A program made the position numbers and the translations under genes. The notes under the pieces were generated by a model. The model was given only the letters and a program-made list of their open reading frames with translations. It was not told where the DNA came from and searched no databases. This document shows, piece by piece, positions 33,124-44,712 of a DNA stretch of 64,000 bases. Each line of letters starts with the position of its first letter. Position 1 is the first letter of the stretch. The DNA is from Sordariomycetes sp. S80-01Y (lineage: Eukaryota > Ascomycota > Sordariomycetes): contig JAXQJY010000027.1 in the NCBI GenBank assembly GCA_037042185.1, positions 992,001 to 1,056,000 of the forward strand, read 5' to 3'.

Positions 33124-34932
33124 AGACGAATCTGGACCACGGCTTGCTGGTCGCCCGATCAGCAAGGGTCCCTCCTCACTTAATGACCACACCTTGATTT
33201 CTGCGTAAATGGGCTCTTGTATTCGGCGTTCGACATCTGGAACCGGCGTTTTCTTTGAATTTGCTCCTGGATCTACCACCACCACCGGATGCTTCCCCTC
33301 CATGGATTGTTGCTTCTTCGTCACCCGGACCTCTTTGCCTGCACGGACTGTCATCAATGGTTTCCAACATTCGGGCCTTGGATATTGTCTTGCTTGTTCT
33401 TTGCTTGAACACCGGATGTTGCGTGCAGCAATTGCTTCTGGAAAGCAACTCTGGCCACCGTGCCAAGGCACAATCCTCACCACTCCATGGAGTTTTATGA
33501 CTGGACGGACGGATCTACACCTTTCGACATTATCACGACTATACCACATCCTAGGATGATGATTTGTTGCATAGTTCCGGGGCGGACGACCGGCGCTGGG
33601 TGGGAAAAGAGGTTCTGTCTGCGGACATCCCTCTGAGGTTACATTTCGCAAGCGACCTTGTTGCCCGGACACTCGGCCACGCGGTGGATTTCTTTTTAAG
33701 TCTTTCTCCGGATCTGGATTTCTTCCATGGTCTTCATAGCCGGGTTTTCGACAGTCACTTTGGCGCTTGCGGTTCTTTAATAGATTGGCAAGGCTGGTGT
33801 CTGGGCAACAAGGTAAGTCCTTCCGAGTTTGTTGTATATACTACCAAACCCCCCCTTCAAAGGACTTGTTTCTGTTCATAACCTACTTTCTCTGGATGAT
33901 CGTCACCGTGGACTTGTGTTGGAAACATTGACTACCTGACTGAGTACACAGCCTCTCGGCCAACTGACCAGCAGCGCTTGCACTTCCACATCCGGCTTTG
34001 ACAATGGACCTGCTGGATGGAATGGACATACCCACGATCAGTCATTTGGACTAGGAATGATCAACCGGGCATACCAGGATGGGCATCAGACCATACCCAG
34101 GCCTGGCTTGCTGGACTTGTCACGGGGATCCATGCCGGAGTCTCCGTCCGCGTCGGCATCATCGTTTCTGCTTTATCCAAGCAGCCAAAATATACTAGTT
34201 TTGTGCTGCCGTTCTTTGGACGACCGTAAGTATCCCCATAAGCGCAGCTGATTCCGACGCGCCGCGCCCCGATGGTCACCATGGATGTTCAGTGTTATTT
34301 CCACGCAATTTCCCCGATCAGGACGCAATCGTCTCCATGTCGGTATAAGCTGCCGCGGATCTGGCTGTACCCTGACAGCGCTCGGTTATCTACCAGCCTC
34401 GGACCTAAGATTACTCCTGGCTCTTGCCTGCGGATATTACTTCTGGAGCCCGCCACCCATAAGTTTTTGGAGATTGCTTTGTTGACTCACCCCTTACCCA
34501 GACGGATCTCCAATCGCAACTTACTTTGCCCTACTTGGATTGATTGGAACTTCTGCTTTTTCAGTATCAAACTCGATATAGCCCTGGTACGAGTCTTCTC
34601 GGATCTTCACGACTTCCAATTTTGTTCCACCGAGAACAGCCACCGGCCAGCTTTGCCTCGGAGTCTGCCACACCCCTCCACTATCTCCCTGGAGGACTCG
34701 AAAGCTGGATCACGGAGGATGATGAGAAGCAGGTTGCGTCGAATTGGGATAAGGTTGTGGAAGTAAGGTGAGGACCTATCGTGGACATTTGGTTGGGCAG
34801 ATGCAATTGGATTCAATTTCGACAAAATCTATGTTTCTGTGACCCCTCTCTACCGTAGTGAATGATCTCTTGAAACGCGGCATCAACACATCTGTCCCAA
34901 ACCCAATCAACATTTTCATCTTTCCCTTCCCT
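33124..34932. other. 1.8 kb between rfeF and an uncharacterised gene
   Basis: I see no gene. The first few hundred bases are presumably the rfeF 3' UTR. Frames of 60-160 codons on both strands show no family features. Confidence 0.45.
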
Positions 34933-35970
34933 TCACTCACCGACAAGAATTCCATGCGCTCTTCCCAACTCAACAACACTAGCAACCCAATCCTCTTCCC
35001 GGAACATCTCCCTCAACCCCATCGTATCCCGCGACGGCATCCTCATGTTACGACACATGTCCCTAAACGCCCACAGCCAGTCTTGACCTCTTCCCCCAGC
35101 GCCCGTGGGCAGCCAGATTGCAGGGTCGGAGTCGTTGCGGATGCGCCCGACAGAGGTTTCGGCGGAGAAGCCTGGAAGATGGCGGGGCAGCGGCCCGGGA
35201 TGGGAGTGGAAGTAGAGATCCGTGGAGGAGAGATAAATGTAGATACCCGCGTGCTGGGGATATGGAGGCGGCGTGTAAGCAGCGGTGCTCGGGCTGGCGT
35301 GGTGTACCGTCAACGGGGGCGGAGGGGATGTCAGGATGAAGATGCTATGCTGGCCTTGGGTCGTGAAGGAGACGGCGCGGACCTCGAAAGCGCTGATAGG
35401 CTGGACGGGGATTGGGAGTGTGCAGTGGTGGCAGGTGGGTGAGATGGAGGCAATTCTGTAGGAGGAGGCGAGGAGATGGGGGAGGTTGGCGATGGATTGG
35501 TCTGGCGAGTGGTAGAGGCCATCGTTGTCGACGGTGCCATTGATGGGGATCTCGTTTCCGCTGTTGATGCAAAGGCCAGCAAGGGGGGCGTTGAGGTCAT
35601 CAAAGGCCATGAAAGGGTCGCAGGGGACTACGACTGGTGAGCCGAGTTCGAAGCTGAACAAATCCTGACATTCGGGGCTCGTTGTCATGGACTCTATAAG
35701 GTCTTCGTAGCCACTGTAGTCTGGAAAGAGAGGCAGATTGCTGGAGCTGTTGGATGAGGACGGCGAAGTGAAGGCCAAAATGTTCGGGTTTGGGGCAGAC
35801 AGTTGAGTGCTCCGGGAGCTGGGTGAGCTCGAGAGAACGTAGTTGCTGCATGGGGAGAAGACGTCTATGGGCTGGGTTGATCCGATCGTCCATGGCGATA
35901 TAGCGGTGCTTGGCTCACCATAAGGACGCTTGGGACGTGTTTCGTCGGGGGTCTGTACGGCGCACGACAT
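34933..35970 (-). CDS. Uncharacterised protein, single exon, 345 aa
   Basis: A continuous frame from ATG (35970) to TGA (34933) encodes 345 residues. I do not recognise the family. The first about 110 residues are rich in S, P and N and probably disordered. The middle (about 160-260) alternates hydrophobic strands with proline runs (CHHCTLPIPVQPISAFEVRA, FILTSPPPPLTVHHA, GIYIYLSSTDLYFHSHPGPL). The last 55 residues (QDWLWAFRDMCRNMRMPSRD) look folded and helical. There is one CxxC-like CHHC. No signal peptide or membrane segment is seen. The final codons GGT GAG TGA contain a GTGAGT donor, so a further 3' exon with a different C-terminus (acceptor near 34835) is possible. Frame length and codon use support a real gene. 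Confidence 0.6.
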   Translation of the reverse strand: MSCAVQTPDETRPKRPYGEPSTAISPWTIGSTQPIDVFSPCSNYVLSSSPSSRSTQLSAPNPNILAFTSPSSSNSSSNLPLFPDYSGYEDLIESMTTSPECQDLFSFELGSPVVVPCDPFMAFDDLNAPLAGLCINSGNEIPINGTVDNDGLYHSPDQSIANLPHLLASSYRIASISPTCHHCTLPIPVQPISAFEVRAVSFTTQGQHSIFILTSPPPPLTVHHASPSTAAYTPPPYPQHAGIYIYLSSTDLYFHSHPGPLPRHLPGFSAETSVGRIRNDSDPAIWLPTGAGGRGQDWLWAFRDMCRNMRMPSRDTMGLREMFREEDWVASVVELGRAHGILVGE

Positions 35971-38425
35971 TGTAAACAGCTAGTGAAAGTGTTCGGGAGC
36001 GTTTGCAAATGAAGCCAAGCCAGAGTGGTTGAACAGGTACAAGATGGTGTAGCTGGTTACCGTGTATCTTCTGGTCATCCTGGTTGTTCTTATAGACATC
36101 CTGCTCCCATCAGCTTGGACCATCTCGCAGCTTTGACACTTCACATGTTTATGCAACTTGGGCAGGGGGAGACATTGAACGAACACCTGCCAGGGATAGA
36201 TCCGTTGCCGCGTAGACCTCCCCATGCTCGACTCTCTTCTAGAATACACCAACGCTAGGAGCTCACGAGCTAAGCACACGGTTTACACTGCGGCTAGACC
36301 CTAGTTGGTCATGGAGCGCCAAAACTGCCAGGCGTCAGACTTCCGACGCGGCATGCAAGCTAGGAAGAATCTGTCTATGACAAGCGAGAGAGCATGTTGT
36401 CATTGGGTCTCGCCTCTCGACAGGCGCGTGCCGTCTCAGCCCTGTCGGATTATTTGCAGCAGGGGGTCTTTGGATGACTCCTCAGGGCTTGGGCTAGTGC
36501 AGCTGATCCCCCCCTTTTTTTCTCATGAAGAACAATAGGAATCTTCCGGTGCATAGCATGGTACCGAAGTAGCTCTCGGGAACCCCGGTGGGTGTCATTG
36601 AGTGCTGAGCGCCAGTGTTAACGTGGGTCAACTGATGCGTGTCAAGTGTGGTCATGACCGGCACGGCTGTGCTTCTCTGAAGGAATAAGATGCCAATGGA
36701 ATACTTCATGCCTAATCTCGTCGGTCCGGGGAATTCTCCGGAGGACCTTGTGTAATTGTGACCTCGATATGCCCTCAATCTTCTGAACTACAGCAGGCAC
36801 CCCGTGATAGCAGCCCTTTGCTTATCCTAATTCCTCCGGCCGCGTCTTCGCTCGGATGCCGGCCACGGTACATCTTCTCAGTTGAGATTCTCCTGAATAA
36901 GCTTCAATGGATATTAGCGACTGCCTCGGGTATGGAATAAGTGAAAGCACACTTGGTCATGCAAGCACCTTCACATGGGACACCGAAATAGCAACTTAGC
37001 GACAGCCGAAACAACCAGAGTCTGCCAGCGGAAACTGATCATGGGCCAAAGCAGCGCTGGACTGACGCTGCATTGTGCTAGCGATGTATGGTTCGATGGA
37101 TCTGAGACACTGCGGCTTCAGAACTACGGTCGTGCACAGAGTTTAGAGACGACCAGAGAAGCAGACGCGTCCTTTCAACGGTCAGCAGCCCGCCTCGCCT
37201 CGCAGGCAGGTCTTCTCGCTCCTTCATAGACAGCTCGTCTTTTGTAATACCCCAAGATCAGCTTGCTGGCCAAGAAAGCAGTCCACATGGATGGGGCAAC
37301 GATGACCAGACAATATGGCAAGACTAGAGCTGGCCATCCGCGAAACGGAGACCGAACATAGAACTGCATTAAGCTCCAGCTTCGAAGCTAAGTACTCGAT
37401 GGACGAGATCTCAGATTTCAAGGATACAAAAGCTTAAGGATGTCGGACGGTTCACGTCGTGGGTTGAGTGCTCAAGCTGAAGCAGGTGGCTTTCGCGGCC
37501 GGCAGCCGGCACCAAGGCGAAGTGCCAGCCGCAGCCACAGCTCTTGAAGCTGTTATCATTGGAGCTGCCAGCCAGACATTACGTTTGTATGTACGGTGGC
37601 TCAGAGCACACGTTGACCGCTGAACTGGGTCTGAGAACTGCCAGTGGGATCAGAAGGCGAGATTCTGGAGTCGTCTGAGGTGGCATAGAAATCCGGAGAA
37701 CAGGGGTCTCAACCCCAATTGGTCCTCATAATTTTGTGACGAGCGTGGGGTGCCATTTTTTGTGCAGAGAGGACCGACAATTAGCCGACGGGCTGCCCAC
37801 GCCAGAAGCCCCTAACACTGGCTCGTGCACAAGTGCTCAAGATGTGCAAAGTGGTCCTCCAGTAAATCATGCGCTGCGGCGAAGGGCTCGACGTCCAACC
37901 AGGACTTCACTGGCAGTTACACTGGCAGCCAAACGTGGTTGCATGCCGTCTCTGATATCTCATGGGATTCTCCTTTCACGTGAGGTTTGACTGCTGCTAT
38001 CTGTCTGCGTCCAGACATTTTATCGCTGCGACTCAAGGGCGCCGATCCTTCGGACCCTGGCCCGCTGGCAGCCTGTCTCTGCCCATTCAAGTTCTTACGA
38101 CGTAGGCCAGTCAGTGGAGGCGGTACGGAGTACTGCCCAGTGGCAGCCAGTTCAGTCCCAGTCCCAGTCACAGTCCCTTGAATTGCCCGCGGCCACGGCC
38201 ACGGCCACTGGCACTGGCAGCTGGAGCCAATTGCCCCGCCAGCCCACCACCGCTGCACCACCACAGCCTGAGCCCAACTGAATCCCATCCCACTCCCACT
38301 GGCAGACTTTCTCCCACCATTGTTTTCGAGTTATCGCCGACGACCAACGACTCCCCTCCCACGACGTAGCAGCTGCACCATCGCGACGACCGACAGCCCT
38401 CGAGACCCCTTTCTGCGCCTTCGTC
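35971..38425. other. 2.5 kb intergenic; importin promoter with ACTGGCAG cluster
   Basis: No gene is seen. From 37560 to 38310 the 8-mer ACTGGCAG or its complement occurs at 37638, 37909, 37921, 38213 and 38298, and the 7-mer CTGGCAG/CTGCCAG at 37565 and 38065. Short tandem repeats at 38153-38177 (CAGTCC units) and 38190-38220 (GGCCAC then CACTGG units) lie within the same stretch. They precede the importin start by 120-860 bases. Confidence 0.55.
38153..38220. repeat. Short tandem repeats CAGTCC and GGCCAC/CACTGG
   Basis: Four imperfect CAGTCC-type units (38153-38177) are followed by GGCCACGGCCACGGCCAC and two overlapping CACTGGCA units. Low-complexity promoter sequence. Confidence 0.6.
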
Positions 38426-41400
38426 ATGGACTCTGCCGCCGTTAGGGGCCTGCTCGTGGCCAGCTTGGACCACAACACCGACGCACGGCGCCAGGCCGAG
38501 CTCTCTCTCAAGCAGGTGCGCTGTTCCTCTCCTTGTTGTGCTCTCTCACTCTGACCAACGCGCATAGATCGAGGAGCAAGCTGGCTTCCTTGACTGCTGT
38601 TTTGACATTCTCGAGGCTGAGCAGGATCGCCAAGTCCGCCTGGCCAGTACGAAACCCCCCCGTCAAGTCCTTGCGACCTGTCGTCTAATGTGCACTCACA
38701 GCCGTTATTTACATCAAGAACCGCGTCAACCGGGCCTGGTACCCAACGCCGGGCGAGGCCGACACATTACAAGAGGAGGAGAAGGCTCGCGTGCGGGAAC
38801 GTCTCGTCCCTCTCCTCGCCCAGTCCGAATCCCTCGTTCGCCAGCAGTTGATACCCGTCCTCCAGCGAATTCTTCAATATGATTTCCCAGCAAAGTGGCC
38901 GCGCTTCATCGTCTTCACGATGGAGCTGCTCAACACAAACACGCCTCAATCAGTCTTGGCCGGCCTCCAGTGCCTGCTTGCGCTGTGTCGCGCCTTCAGA
39001 TACAAAGCCACCGATACCGACGAGCGACAGAACTTCGATAAGATCGTGGAGGCGAGCTTCCCTAGGCTGCTCGCCATCTGTCAAGAGCTGGTCAACCAGG
39101 AGAGCGACGAGGCCGGTGAGATGCTGCATTTGGCCCTCAAGGCCTACAAGCACGCTAGTTGGGTCCGTTCTACGCGGGAAAGTCATGGTGTAACTGTGCT
39201 AACGTTGCGCAGTTGGAGTTGTGTCCGCACCTGAGGGACGAGCAGGTCAACATTGGCTGGTGCACTGTGCTGCTGCAGACAGTCTCCAAGACGCCGCCTG
39301 CGAGCGCCATGGAGGGCGACTCATTCGACCGCGAGAAGCACCACTGGTGGAAGGCCAAGAAGTGGGCGTACTTCAACTTGAATCGTCTCTTCATCCGGTA
39401 TGTCAAACCTTGATGATCGCGTTGAACCTCTGACTGACTGGTTAGACATGGAAACCCCTCCCAGCCCGGAAAAGGCGACGACGCCGCCCAGTTCGCCAAC
39501 CACTTCTCGACTAACATTGCTCCCGAGATCCTCAAGCACTATCTCGCAGAGATCGAGAAGTGGGTTGCCAAGACTGCCTGGCTCAGCCGACCCTGTCTCA
39601 CATACACCTTGGTCTTCTTGGACGAGTCTGTCAAACCCAAGGAGATGTGGGTTCACTTGAAGACTCACCTGACTAATCTTGTGACGCACTTTGTCTTCCC
39701 AGTCCTGTGCCTGAGTGAGGACGACCTGGAGAAGTTCGAGGACGAGCCCGAGGAGTATCTACACCGCAAGCTTAACTACTTCGAGGATCCCTCGGCGCCC
39801 GATGTTGCTGGCGTCAACTTTCTGGTCAACCTTACCAAGCACCGCCGCTTGGAAACCTTTGAGATCCTCAAATATGTCAACCACATTGTCAACGAGTACG
39901 AGCAAAGCCCCGACGACCAGAAGAACCACGTTGCCAAGGAGGGTGCGCTGAGGATGATTGGCACGCTCGCGCCCGTCATCTTGGGCAAGAAGAGCCCAAT
40001 CGCAGGGCAGGTTGAGTACTTCCTCGTCCGCTACGTGTTCCCCGAATTTTCGAGCGCGCACGGTTACCTGCGTGCCCGTGCTTGCGACACTATCGAGAAG
40101 TTTGAGCAGCTCAACTTCCAAGATCCCAACAACCTGATGACCATCTACCGCCACATCCTCGACTGCATGGCTGACCCAGCGCTCCCTGTGCGAGTCACCG
40201 CGGCCCTGGCTCTGCAGCCTCTCATCCGCCATGATCCGATTCGCAAGGAGATGCAAACCAACATCCCCACAATCATGCAGCAGCTTCTCAAGCTTGCCAA
40301 CGAAGCCGATATTGACGCTCTCGCCAACGTGATGGAGGACTTCGTCGAGGTCTTCGCGGCCGAGCTCACGCCATTCGCCGTTGCCCTGTCCGAGCAGCTC
40401 CGGGATACTTACCTGCGCATCGTTCGCGAGCTCCTGGAGAGGGAAGCCAAGGCTGGCGACGATGGCGACGCTGGTCTTGATTACGATGACAAGAGCATCA
40501 CCGCCCTCGGTGTCCTGCAGACCATTGGCACACTCATCCTGACCCTGGAGAGCACACCGGACGTCCTGCTCCACATTGAAGCTGTCCTTATGCCCGTCAT
40601 CAAGGTGACTCTGGAGAACAAGCTTTACGACCTATACAACGAGGTGTTTGAGATTATCGACAGCTGCACATTCGCCGCCAAGAGCATCTCCCCCAACATG
40701 TGGCAAGCGTTCCAGTTGATTCATGCGGCTTTCAAGGCCGGTGGCGAGTATTACCTCGAGGACATGCTGCCGGCCCTGGACAACATCGTCCAGTACGGTG
40801 CGCAGCAGCTTTCCCAAACCCCGGAGTACGTTCAAGCGCTGTACGAGATGATCGGGGATATGTTCAAGGAAGACGTGCAGGGTCTCGAGAGGATCAGCGC
40901 ATGCAAGCTCGCCGAGGCCATGATGCTGTGTCTCAAGGGCCACATCGACCAGTGCGTTGAGGGCTTTATCACCATGGCGATGAACGTCCTTGCAGTCCAG
41001 GACGTGGCGGTGAAGACGACGAGAATCCACCTGATGGAGATGGTCATCAACGCGATCAACTACAACCCGCTGCTCGCCCTTCAGGTGCTCGAGAACAAGG
41101 GGTGGACCAACAGGTTCTTCGGGCTCTGGTTCAACAACATGAACACGTTCAACAGGGTGCACGATAAGAAGCTCTGCATCATCGCCATCACAGCCCTTCT
41201 CAACCTCAACTCCGATCAAGTACCCGCCAGCATCTCCCAAGGGTGGCCGCGCCTGCTGCAGGGAGTCACAGAGCTCTTCAGGTCTCTGCCCAACGCGATT
41301 AAGAACCGCGAGGACGCTCTTAGGGATGACTTTGAGTTCGGCGGTAGCTACGACTACACCGAGGAGGAAGAGTGGGCCGACGAGGAGGCCAACTGGGACG

Positions 41401-41896
41401 GCCAGGAAGAGACCACCCAGGAGGCGGAAGCCACCGCCGAGATCAAGGACGAGGGAACTGCTTACCTCGATTTCCTCAACGAGGAGGTCAGTGCTATTTT
41501 CATGTTCCCGCTGCTGCTCTCATACTGACCCTTGCAGGCCCAGAAATTCAGCCGTGCCATCGATGATGACGAAGAGGGCGACCTCGGCGAAGACAACTTC
41601 CTCGATTCGCCGCTTGACAAGGTCGAGCCGTACCAGATGTTCAAGGGTGTTCTCCTACGTAAGTGTGCATCAACTCCTGAGACGGGCATGTACTGACGTG
41701 ACCAGGGATGCAACAAGAGCAGCCTCAGTTCTACGGACAGTTGACGGGCCATCTCTCCCCCGACCAGCAGAATGTCCTTCAAACGGTCATGGTCCGCGCG
41801 GACGAGATCGCGGTCGAGCAAATGCGGGCGGCCGAGCAGCAGGCGGCACTAGCCCAACAGCAAGGTCAACCAGTACAGCAAGCACCTGCCGCTTGA
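38426..41896 (+). CDS. NMD5: Importin-beta family nuclear import receptor (Nmd5/Sxm1, importin-7/8 type)
   Basis: Seven exons: 38426-38515, 38568-38646, 38702-39162, 39213-39397, 39446-41486, 41538-41658, 41706-41896; 1055 residues, close to yeast Nmd5. The N-terminal importin-beta domain (about 25-100, with RRQAELSLKQIEEQAGFLDC and AVIYIKNRVNRAWY) is followed by HEAT repeats through residue about 940. The acidic C-terminus (TEEEEWADEEANWDGQEE, IDDDEEGDLGED) is typical for the importin-7/8 branch and precedes a Gln/Ala-rich end. It carries cargo such as ribosomal proteins, TFIIS and MAP kinases into the nucleus (family knowledge). Intron 3 (39163-39212) uses the unusual donor GTCCGT; it is required to join KHASW to LELCPHL. 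The promoter holds the ACTGGCAG cluster. Confidence 0.94.
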
Positions 41897-42562
41897 AGTT
41901 GAGGCTTATGTAGATGCGAACTGGAGCTTGGTTGAGCCCAGACGACGAAACGAGCTACGACCCAAGAACAAGACAAAAAAGGCAAAAGCAGAAAGAATAG
42001 ATAGTGCAAACAAAACATAAGTGGAGCTAACAAGGGGGAGACAGCGGATGAAGCACGATACCACGGTAAGGAGTCCTCGTGGAGTCGCCCGATGGCGCTG
42101 GGGACTGTTTGGGTCGAGGGACCAGGGCTGAGGCAGCCTGGCCGAGGACGATGAAGGCAGGGAAAGACAGGGAGATGAGAGGCTGTCGCTAGGCTAGACA
42201 AGTCAATAAGGATATCATATATTACAGAAGGCTTCTGGGCGGTGGAGATGGTGGTGGTGGTGGTGGCATTGATGTCGTGAAACAACGTAGGGGGGCTACG
42301 GGTGGTCATGTGCTACGACACTAAACACTATAGTAGCGGTGGCGGGCGGCGGCGGTTGCCGGTCTAGACGCGGTGGTCACGTCGACACGGGCCTCCTCCA
42401 CCACGGTGGACCTGCCAGCGGTAGTGCCAGTGGTTACGGTGCCGTACTCAACGACAACACGTTGACTCACTCACTCACCTTTTTTGTCGTTATCAACCTC
42501 CAACTCACCCCGTCAAGTCACGTCTCGCCTTCCTACGCCCCAGTTACCGTTTCTCACCCAAG
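41897..42562. other. Intergenic between NMD5 and ISN1, with (TGG)6
   Basis: 3' UTR and promoter sequence. A TGG microsatellite of six units lies at 42249-42266. CTGCCAG (42412) and TGCCAGT (42425) match the motif found upstream of NMD5 and lie 130-150 bases before the ISN1 start. Confidence 0.55.
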
Positions 42563-44035
42563 ATGACGACCAGATATCGCGTAGAGTGTGAGACCAGCCC
42601 CTCACCCCGCCCCCCTTGGTGAAGACAAGCACTTACATGGCCCAGACGCCCTCAAGACTCACCGACGAGACCAATTCATCGGTAACTCCCTCCCAGACCG
42701 GGCGACCGTCTCAGGTTTCAGCCAGAGCCCGTGCTGACCAGGACAGAATGGGTCAAGGGCCTCCTCGCCGTGCCCTTCGTCCTCTACTCGGAGCCCACCC
42801 CCAGCACATCCTCGCCCTCCCACGCCGCCGAGGCGCACCGTCGCTACGCCGAGATCTTCCACGATGTAGAGCTCATGATTGACGCCCACATGGCGCTGCA
42901 GTCCACCTCCCCGCCCAGCCACAACTCCCCCTCCCAGCTTTCCCAGCCCACGCTGCCCTCCAAGCTGCGCATGCTGGTCCCCACCGCAGGGCCCTTCTTC
43001 ACCAGGCTGCCGCTCGAGGCCGCCTTCAAGTACCAGGACGCCAAGCGCTACATCTCCAGCAGGAGATACGTGGCGCCCTCCTTCAACGATGTGAGGTTGG
43101 TCCTCAACTCGGCGCAGGTCATGGCCGTCACGCAGGGCGGAAAGCTGGAGCTGGCCACCTTCGACGGAGATGTAACCCTCTACGACGACGGCATGAGCCT
43201 GGAGCCCTCCAACCCCGTGGTCACGCGACTCCTGGATCTGATGAGGCAGGGTATCAAAATTGGAATTGTGACGGCCGCGGGCTACACGACGGCCGACCGC
43301 TACTACGAGCGGCTGCACGGTCTGCTGGACGCCATTGCCGAATCTACGGAGCTGGACGACTCAAAGAAGAACAACATTGTGATTATGGGCGGCGAAGACA
43401 ACTACCTCTTCGAGTACGACATATCCTCGCCGTACCGGCTGAAGAGCGTGCCGAGGGAGCAGTGGCTCACGCCCGAGATGGCGGCCTGGTCTGAGGAGGA
43501 TATCAAGGCGCTGCTGGATGTCGCGGAGGGCGCGCTGAGGGACTGCGTCGAGACCATGAAGCTGCCCGCCACGCTCATCCGCAAGGACAGGGCCGTGGGC
43601 ATCATCCCCACGGACCCCTCGATACGGATCGCGCGCGAGTCCCTCGAGGAGACGGTGCTGGTGGTGCAGCGCATCCTCGAGGCGTCGACGCTGGGCCTCC
43701 CCTCCTCGTCGGCGACACCCGCCCGGCGCGCCAGCATCGCCCGTCCCCGCGTCCCCTTCTGCGCCTTCAACGGCGGCCGCGACGTCTTCGTCGACATCGG
43801 CGACAAGTCGTGGGGCGTGGCCGTGTGCCAGCAGTGGTTCGGCACGCGCGCCGGCGGCAGGGGCCGCAGCATCGGCGGGGAGAAGACGCTGCACGTCGGT
43901 GACCAGTTCCTGAGCGCGGGTGCCAACGACTTCAAGGCGAGGAGCGTGGGCACGACGGCCTGGATTGCCAGCCCGGCCGAGACGGTGGAGCTGCTGGACG
44001 AGCTGAAGGACCTGATGGGGAAGAAGCTCGCGTAG
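42563..44035 (+). CDS. ISN1: IMP-specific 5'-nucleotidase Isn1
   Basis: Three exons: 42563-42587, 42646-42681, 42747-44035; 449 residues. The first two exons are only 25 and 36 nt and encode MTTRYRVEYALKTHRRDQFI, the conserved Isn1 N-terminus; they would be lost by a single-exon prediction. Introns start GTGAGA and GTAACT. HAD-type catalytic motifs: TFDGDVTLYDDG (nucleophile and general acid Asp), GIVTAAGYTTADRYYERLHG as motif II, and HVGDQFLSAGANDF as the acidic motif IV. FDGDVTLY and the length match the fungal Isn1 family, which dephosphorylates IMP to inosine and so controls purine pools. Third codon positions are extremely GC-rich, giving long meaningless antisense frames. Confidence 0.95.
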
Positions 44036-44712
44036 GGGGAAATTAAAGAGTGAATGAAACTGTCATCTGCGAGGAAGGGAATATCCGACGCATACGTTGT
44101 AATGGACTGTTGTACGGAGGCCATCAGGGCTTCGGTATCCTGACATGAAGGAGGGTGTTGGCACGTGGTATGCTAGAGTTGGATAAGGTATTGCTTTTGG
44201 TCATCTTCTTTGCTTTGGATATCCCCAGGACCAAATCCAGCTATCCACAAAGCGCTGAGCAGTGTTGACAAGCACCAGGGCTGGAGCTGTCAGGTGCGTT
44301 CAATACAACCGCTCGGGGTACAGCTTAGACTCCACAATACAACTATCACGCCCATATCCACTGGAGTGATTGCGGGCCATGGTTTGACAGGTTCTAGATG
44401 CCAGACAAGACTTTGAGCCGATGGGTGCGAGACTAGTACTCGCTAATATCATGTATCAATGCGGTAGTCCTTAAATCCAAGAAGGGTGGACTGATGTTGG
44501 TTGAGGCCTGAGGCTGATGCTAACCTAACACTATTTGGCACCTTACATAGACCTCCTTTGCGCTCACCACCCCAACCGGCGTCCTGATTCCCCAGACTTG
44601 CATGCAAAATTTCTTTTACTTCTCAAAGGCTGTCCATTGACTGCGTCCGGGCAATCGACAACCCTGGTCCCGCGCAAATGCGTCGAATTCAACCTTATTC
44701 TACAAGGCCCAA
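44036..44712. other. Intergenic between ISN1 and the SRPK-like kinase
   Basis: I see nothing beyond ordinary UTR and promoter sequence; frames here are short. Confidence 0.5.

Noticed and set aside
39759-41240. Long antisense frames (271 and 202 codons) opposite NMD5
   Set aside because: They mirror the GC-rich third codon positions of the importin exon; no start context, no family features.
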